Shown piece by piece: positions 5,752-10,525 of a stretch of DNA of 10,525 bases. Each line of letters opens with the position of its first letter. Within the stretch, counting starts at the first letter, position 1. Source of the stretch: Bacteroides sp. (GTDB lineage Bacteria; Bacteroidota; Bacteroidia; Bacteroidales; Bacteroidaceae); assembly GCA_019412865.1 (NCBI GenBank), contig DXOJ01000181.1, forward strand, positions 1 through 10,525. The letters run 5' to 3'. A program made the translations under genes and the position numbers. Under the pieces are notes generated by a model, which saw only the letters and a list, made by a program, of their open reading frames with translations, searched no databases and was not told where the DNA came from.

Positions 5752-7788
5752 ATGAAAAAACTATTTATTCTCTGCGCATTTCTTTTACAATTTCTGTCGC
5801 CTGTCCACTCGCAACAAGCCACAACAGCCACCATAGAGCCCAATCTAAAGTACGGAAAACCTTCCAAAGAAGAACTATCTCTCACCTCCTATGCCCCCGA
5901 CACCACCGCCACGGCTATTTATCTTTTCCATCAGGGACAAAGTGACTTCGTCTACCACGACGGTTTTCAACTGACTACCGAGCATTGGGTACGCATCAAA
6001 ATCCTGAAACCGCAAGGAGTGTCATACGCCGACGTATCCGTTCCCTACTACTCTCCCACCGATAGGGACGAAGGACAGGAAAGAGCCAGCGACATAGAAG
6101 GCTGCTCCTACAATATGGAAAACGGGAAATGTATAAAAACGTCCATGAAGCGGGAATCCATCTCTTTCGAGCGGATCAACAACCTGTATAAAATGCTAAA
6201 ATTCTCTCTGCCTGCTGTCAAAGAAGGCACTGTCATCGAATATCACTACAAACTCTACTCCGACTATTTTTCACACATCGACAACTGGATGATGCAGGAA
6301 GAACTCCCGATGCTCTACAACCAGTATAAGATCACCATCCCGCATGTGTTTATCTATAACATCGAATTGCGGGGAAAGGACTACATACAAGTGAAGCAAA
6401 GAGACTCCTCCATCCATGCCACGGAACGTGAGGGGGGTAGTGCGGGAGTCAGCAAAGACTTCATTGTTTCGGCACAGGAAACCACCTTTACCTCACGCAA
6501 CCTTCCCGCCATCCGTCAGGACGAGCCCTACTGCTGGTGTCCGGAAGACTACAAGGTGCAAGTGAGTTTCGACCTGCAAGGCACGCAATTCACCCCCAAC
6601 GAATACAAGCCATACAGCCAGAAATGGGAAGATGTAGACAACCAACTGTTGAAACCGGAAAATACACAGTTCGGCAAATACCTTTCCTTCACCAACCCGT
6701 TTCGCCCGGAAACGAAACAGGCATACAACAGCGAAATGAGTTTCGAAGAGAAAATTATCTGCGCCTTCCAGATACTCAAAAAGAAAATGGCATGGAACGG
6801 ACGCTATCAGCTCTACAGCAAGGAACTCGAAAAAGTGATTCCCAAAGGAAACGGTAGCAACGCCGACCTGAATTTCATCCTTATCAGCATCCTGAAAGAC
6901 TTCAGGCTGGAAGCCTATCCGGTAGTTTTGAGCCGGCGTTCGTCGGGCATGCTGCCTTACAACTTCCCTTCCCTGCAAAAACTGAATACGTTCATTGTCG
7001 CCGTCTACGACATAAACAAACAGAAATACGTCTTTTTAGACGGCTCCATGGACGTGCCCGCTCTCAATATACTTCCACTCGAATTGTCTGTAAACAAAGC
7101 TCGTATCCTCTCCCCGAAAGAGAAAGAAGAAAAGAAATGGGTGAACGTAATGGCTCTTGCCGACAACAAAAGTTTTATGAAAATCGAAGCCCGCCTGGAA
7201 GGAAACCAAGTGAAAGGACATCGCAGCACCATTCTCTACGGACAGGAAGCCGTAGAATATCAGGCTAACGAGAAGCATAAACAGGACAGCATCGTTTCGA
7301 ATCCCGAAAGCAATGGCAGCCTGAAAAACAAACTCACCGTCACCAACCTGAAAGTGAAAAAGCAAGAAAATGACCAAGCACTGATAGAAGAAGAATTCGA
7401 CTTCGTCCTGCAAACCGACCGGACGGACGATCACCTTTATATAAATCCGATGCTCTTTCCGCACCTAAAGAGCAACCCGTTTATCCAGACGGAACGAGTG
7501 TTTCCTATCGAATTTCCCTATCCGTACAAGTTTACAATGCTGGCTACACTGACTCTCCCCGAAGGATACGAAGTGGAAGAAACGCCCCAACCACAAGTCA
7601 TCCGGACACAAGGAGACGGCTTGCAGTGCAAATATATGATTCAGAGACAGGGAAATACAATCTCACTTAATTATATTTTCTACCTGAAAGAACCTATATT
7701 CCTCACCGAACAATACAAACAACTGCAGGAACTATGGACCAAAGTGATCGAGAAAAACAACGAGATTTTAGTACTCAAGAAAATATAA
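5752..7788 (+). CDS. Exported DUF3857/transglutaminase-fold protein lacking the catalytic Cys and His
   Basis: The product is 678 residues. A Sec signal peptide (MKKLFILCAFLLQFLSPVHS) with likely cleavage after Ser20 places it in the periplasm or envelope. The order is the usual one for this Bacteroidota family: an N-terminal DUF3857-like beta domain (about 50-220), a transglutaminase-like core (about 330-440) and a C-terminal DUF3858-like beta domain (about 490-675). Aligning the core by eye with the downstream paralogue puts GSNAD (368-372) against GDCKG, so the nucleophile Cys is Asn370. LNTFIVAV (411-418) aligns with MNHVILQV, so the His is Thr413. Asp430 in FLDGS occupies the third position. 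The protein is therefore probably non-enzymatic, acting by binding or as a partner. It is the first gene of a two-gene operon, 18 bp before the next start. The true role of the family is unknown; domain borders are estimates. Confidence 0.85.
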   Translation: MKKLFILCAFLLQFLSPVHSQQATTATIEPNLKYGKPSKEELSLTSYAPDTTATAIYLFHQGQSDFVYHDGFQLTTEHWVRIKILKPQGVSYADVSVPYYSPTDRDEGQERASDIEGCSYNMENGKCIKTSMKRESISFERINNLYKMLKFSLPAVKEGTVIEYHYKLYSDYFSHIDNWMMQEELPMLYNQYKITIPHVFIYNIELRGKDYIQVKQRDSSIHATEREGGSAGVSKDFIVSAQETTFTSRNLPAIRQDEPYCWCPEDYKVQVSFDLQGTQFTPNEYKPYSQKWEDVDNQLLKPENTQFGKYLSFTNPFRPETKQAYNSEMSFEEKIICAFQILKKKMAWNGRYQLYSKELEKVIPKGNGSNADLNFILISILKDFRLEAYPVVLSRRSSGMLPYNFPSLQKLNTFIVAVYDINKQKYVFLDGSMDVPALNILPLELSVNKARILSPKEKEEKKWVNVMALADNKSFMKIEARLEGNQVKGHRSTILYGQEAVEYQANEKHKQDSIVSNPESNGSLKNKLTVTNLKVKKQENDQALIEEEFDFVLQTDRTDDHLYINPMLFPHLKSNPFIQTERVFPIEFPYPYKFTMLATLTLPEGYEVEETPQPQVIRTQGDGLQCKYMIQRQGNTISLNYIFYLKEPIFLTEQYKQLQELWTKVIEKNNEILVLKKI

Positions 7789-7806
7789 ACTTTACCTATT
7801 TATAAA

Positions 7807-9726
7807 ATGATTCGTTCCAGCCACCCCATCCTGAAACAAAGGATATGCCGGGCATTCGGTCTGTCCTGTGCCATTCTTTACCTAAGTCTGCACACGCAGC
7901 CGGCATGTGCACAGGATATTCTCAAGGATGCCAATTCCATCATCGTGGAAGCACACACAGAGGTTCTCTGCAAATCCATGACTCAATCCATAGAAAAAGA
8001 AAGCCTGACAATCACCATCCTCAATCGCAAAGGATTGGAGGCAGCATATTTCTTCTGCGGATGTGATATGTTCCGTTCTTTGCAGAAATTCTCCGGAGAA
8101 ATCCTCAATGCCACCGGACAAAGTGTACGTAAGATAAAGAAATCCGAACTACAAAAAAGTGAATACAGCTCTTCGCTTACCACGGACGATTATTTTTATT
8201 ATTACGAATGTAATTATCCTTCTTTCCCTTTCACAGTGAAATACGAATGGGAAATGAAATGCAACAACGGACTGATCGGTTATCTCCCTTTTGTCCCGCA
8301 GGCAGAATTTAACCAGGGAGTGGAGAAAGCGACTTACCGGATCGAGCTGCCCGCAGGACAAGGATGCAGATACCGCGAACTGAACACGCAGGGAAAAGGA
8401 ATCGAAGTGAAGGAGTCCACCGGAGCCGACGGGCAGCAAGTGATCGAAGCCACCGCTTCCAAGCTCTCTCCCATCATCAAAGAACCTTTCGGTCCGGATT
8501 TCGCCGAGCTATTTCCACGTGTCTACTTTGCTCCCTCCGCTTTCAAGTACGACAAGTCGGAAGGCGATATGAGCAGCTGGCAAAAGTACGGAGAATGGCA
8601 ATACCAACTGCTCGACGGACGCGACCTGCTCACCGAACCTTTCCGCACCAAGCTGCACGAACTGACAGCCAACTGCACTACCGACCGGGACAAGGTGAAA
8701 GCAATCTACGACTATCTGGCCAAAACCACCCGTTACGTGAGCATCCAACTAGGCATCGGAGGTTTACAACCCATTGCCGCCGCCGATGTTTGTCGCACGG
8801 GGTTCGGCGACTGTAAAGGATTGTCCAATTACACCCGCGCCATGCTGAAAGAGTTGGGAATTGCTTCCACTTATACAGTCATCAGCACCACCAACGAGCG
8901 TTTGCTACCGGACTTCTCCAGTGCCAACCAGATGAATCACGTCATCCTGCAAGTTCCGCTTCCCCAAGATACGCTTTGGCTGGAATGTACAAACCCATCG
9001 CTTCCCTTCGGCTATGTCCACCAAGACATTGCGGGACACGACGCCTTACTCATCGAACCGACCGGCGGCCAGATGTATCGCCTACCCACCTATCCCGACT
9101 CGCTGAACACGCGGCACATCGTTGCCAACATCACCCTCTCCCCCACAGCCGAGGCACGGATAGAGGTGAACGAAATCTCCCGGATTTTCCAATATGAGAA
9201 TGAAGCAGGCATCGTCTATCTGGAGCCCAACAAACAGAAAGACCGCATCCGTTCAAGCATCAACTTATCCCAAGCCGATATTCAGAACCTGCAAATCAGC
9301 GAGTGCAAGGAGGCCAATCCGTCTATCACCTTCGACTACACTGCCACCAGCAATCAATACGGGCATAAAACGGGCAACCGTCTGTTTATCCCCACCAATG
9401 TGTTCCGAAAAGAATTCAGTGTTCCTCCTGTGACGAAGCGCACCTATCCCATTTACATCAACTACGGATACACAGATGCCGACAGCATCCGCCTCCAACT
9501 GCCGGAAGGATATGTAATCGAAGGACTTCCGAAACCGCTTGACGTGAAAAGCAAGTTCGGCAGTTTCCATTCCGATATTCAGGTGAAAGATAAGGAAATC
9601 TACATCACTCACCGATTGTTTATGTGCAAAGGGGTTTACAGTCCGGATGAATATGCGGCATTCATTGATTTCCGCAAGCAAGTGGCAGGACAATATGGAG
9701 GAAAAATCATTTTAAAAAAAGAATAA
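7807..9726 (+). CDS. Exported DUF3857/transglutaminase-like protein with intact Cys-His
   Basis: The product is 639 residues with a long signal peptide: a basic start, a hydrophobic core near 17-29, and ACA/QD cleavage after Ala35. It is predicted to be periplasmic or envelope-located. A DUF3857-like N-terminal domain (about 60-230) precedes a transglutaminase-like core with the hallmark RYVSIQLGIGGLQPIAA at about 309-325. GFGDCKG follows with Cys336, then MNHV with His378, and WLECT with Glu393 in the place usually held by Asp. The motif is GDCKG rather than the common GDCKD. A DUF3858-like beta domain fills about 520-638. Members may act as cysteine peptidases or amidases on envelope peptides, but no substrate is established as far as I know. 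It shares an operon and domain order with the preceding gene, which suggests an ancient tandem duplication. No intrinsic terminator follows, so some read-through to the next gene is possible. Confidence 0.88.
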   Translation: MIRSSHPILKQRICRAFGLSCAILYLSLHTQPACAQDILKDANSIIVEAHTEVLCKSMTQSIEKESLTITILNRKGLEAAYFFCGCDMFRSLQKFSGEILNATGQSVRKIKKSELQKSEYSSSLTTDDYFYYYECNYPSFPFTVKYEWEMKCNNGLIGYLPFVPQAEFNQGVEKATYRIELPAGQGCRYRELNTQGKGIEVKESTGADGQQVIEATASKLSPIIKEPFGPDFAELFPRVYFAPSAFKYDKSEGDMSSWQKYGEWQYQLLDGRDLLTEPFRTKLHELTANCTTDRDKVKAIYDYLAKTTRYVSIQLGIGGLQPIAAADVCRTGFGDCKGLSNYTRAMLKELGIASTYTVISTTNERLLPDFSSANQMNHVILQVPLPQDTLWLECTNPSLPFGYVHQDIAGHDALLIEPTGGQMYRLPTYPDSLNTRHIVANITLSPTAEARIEVNEISRIFQYENEAGIVYLEPNKQKDRIRSSINLSQADIQNLQISECKEANPSITFDYTATSNQYGHKTGNRLFIPTNVFRKEFSVPPVTKRTYPIYINYGYTDADSIRLQLPEGYVIEGLPKPLDVKSKFGSFHSDIQVKDKEIYITHRLFMCKGVYSPDEYAAFIDFRKQVAGQYGGKIILKKE

Positions 9727-9754
9727 GGAGGGAAACGCTTTTCGGAAAATAAAG

Positions 9755-9762
9755 TATCTTTG
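9755..9762 (+). promoter_or_regulatory. Putative -7 promoter box of the hemolysin III-family gene
   Basis: TATCTTTG matches TAnnTTTG, 28 bp after the preceding stop. Transcription would begin near 9769, which is upstream of both in-frame TTG candidates (9777 and 9807). No TTTG element is seen at the -33 spacing. Confidence 0.5.
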
Positions 9763-9806
9763 CGACTCAATATTTTTTGCGACTTAACCATTCAATAAAA
9801 GGAACA

Positions 9807-10457
9807 TTGAAGAACCAACGATACAATCATATAGAAGAATGGGCAAATACCCTTAGTCACGGAGCAGGTATCCTGCTTGGAATCGTGGCCGGATATTTTC
9901 TATTGGAAAAGGCTTCCGAGAATATGGAACCGCAGTGGGCAGTTGCCTGTGTATCCGTCTATCTGGCGGGAATGCTTTCCTCTTATATCAGTTCTACGTG
10001 GTATCACGGCAGCCGTCCGGGCAAACTGAAAGAGTTGCTCCGCAAATTCGATCATGGAGCTATCTACCTGCACATCGCGGGCACCTACACTCCTTTCACG
10101 CTACTTGTCCTGCGGCATGCCGGAGGATGGGGATGGGGAATTTTCGCTTTCGTCTGGCTGTCGGCTATCGCCGGTTTCGTTCTTAGCTTCAAAAAGCTGA
10201 AAGAACACAGCAACCTCGAAACGGCCTGTTATGTGGGTATGGGTGCGTGCATATTAGTGGCCATGAAGCCTTTGCTGGATCATCTGGGAGAAATGGGAGC
10301 CACTACCGCTTTCTGGTGGCTGATCGGCGGAGGAGTTTCGTACATCGTGGGAGCTGTCTTTTATTCATTGCGCAAACCGTATATGCATGCCACTTTCCAT
10401 TTGTTTTGCCTGGGAGGCAGCATCGGACATATCATTGCAATCTGGCTGATTCTGTAA
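9807..10457 (+). CDS. Hemolysin III / PAQR-family seven-helix membrane protein
   Basis: The product is a 216-residue inner-membrane protein with about seven hydrophobic helices. Family marks are LSHGAG (His18), SSTWYH (Ser63 to His67), FDHGAIYLHIAGTYTPF (Asp82, His83) and the C-terminal HATFH (His194, His198) followed by GH at 208. In PAQR proteins such as the adiponectin receptors, a His in the second helix and an HxxxH pair in the last helix bind zinc; His67, His194 and His198 are the likely equivalents. Some relatives were named hemolysins, but the physiological role in bacteria is uncertain (zinc-dependent hydrolase or membrane homeostasis). No ATG lies in frame near the family start. TTG at 9807 is chosen because AAAAGGAA lies just upstream and it leads straight into NHIEEWANTLSHG. 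TTG at 9777 would add ten residues and sit only a few bases from the predicted transcript start. Confidence 0.9.
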   Translation: MKNQRYNHIEEWANTLSHGAGILLGIVAGYFLLEKASENMEPQWAVACVSVYLAGMLSSYISSTWYHGSRPGKLKELLRKFDHGAIYLHIAGTYTPFTLLVLRHAGGWGWGIFAFVWLSAIAGFVLSFKKLKEHSNLETACYVGMGACILVAMKPLLDHLGEMGATTAFWWLIGGGVSYIVGAVFYSLRKPYMHATFHLFCLGGSIGHIIAIWLIL

Positions 10458-10471
10458 GGAATGGTAGGGAC

Positions 10472-10500
10472 AAAAAAAAGGCTATCTATCCCAGACAGCC
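10472..10500 (-). terminator. Leftward intrinsic terminator at the window edge
   Basis: GGCTATCT (10480-10487) pairs with AGACAGCC (10493-10500) with one mismatch and a 5-nt loop. Read leftward, the stem is followed by eight T residues (10479 down to 10472). Read rightward there is only AATCTTTG. It should therefore end a leftward gene lying beyond the right edge, convergent with the hemolysin III gene; rightward termination would be weak. Confidence 0.7.
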
Positions 10501-10525
10501 AATCTTTGTTAACCTTAAATCTAAT

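Noticed and set aside
6493..6978. A 161-codon leftward frame antisense to the first DUF3857 gene.
   Set aside because: It is explained by codon bias of the sense gene, and no promoter box or neighbour supports it.
5752..9726. A toxin-antitoxin or defence pair formed by the two large exported proteins.
   Set aside because: Both have signal peptides and the same envelope-protein architecture, with no nuclease, NTPase or immunity-like features.
9777..9806. An upstream TTG start at 9777 for the hemolysin III-family gene.
   Set aside because: It has no ribosome-binding sequence, lies within about 10 nt of the predicted transcript start, and adds ten residues before the family N-terminus.

Overview
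The window looks like chromosomal DNA of a Bacteroides-type member of the Bacteroidota, a gut commensal lineage. The evidence is the gene content (a large HD-domain CCA-adding enzyme, a 299-residue Ddh, paired DUF3857/transglutaminase exported proteins) and the promoters. A box fitting TAnnTTTG, the -7 element of Bacteroidota promoters, lies just upstream of six transcription units, and Shine-Dalgarno sequences are mostly weak or absent. Genus level is as far as I would go. I see no integrase, transposase, phage gene, tRNA, rRNA or CRISPR array, so this reads as a housekeeping region.

Layout from left to right. Positions 1-205 hold no supported gene but contain two perfect small hairpins. A leftward tRNA nucleotidyltransferase gene (cca) follows, then a 95-bp divergent promoter region. 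To its right is a rightward gene for a 278-residue lipoprotein with one TPR-like hairpin. A leftward unit then runs from about 4540 down to 2620: ruvA, a 329-residue protein that may be DUF3843, and a previously uncalled 45-codon gene for a very basic protein. It ends in a short structured 3' region and a strong leftward terminator. The ruvA/ddh divergent region carries a CACAGAG tandem repeat and a duplicated ruvA start segment. Rightward from there come ddh with its own terminator, a promoter overlapping that terminator, two exported DUF3857/transglutaminase-fold proteins in one operon, and a hemolysin III/PAQR membrane protein that must start at TTG. A leftward-facing terminator at the right edge implies a convergent gene just outside the window.

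Functionally the window mixes tRNA 3'-end maturation (cca), Holliday-junction processing (ruvA), meso-diaminopimelate/lysine metabolism (ddh) and envelope proteins of unknown role. The most notable observation is in the DUF3857 pair. The second protein keeps the transglutaminase Cys and His. The first has Asn and Thr at the aligned positions, so it is probably a catalytically dead partner co-expressed with an active-looking paralogue. I found no clear new defence or mobile system. The less-described elements are the pseudoenzyme pair, the small basic gene behind ruvA, and the ruvA leader.
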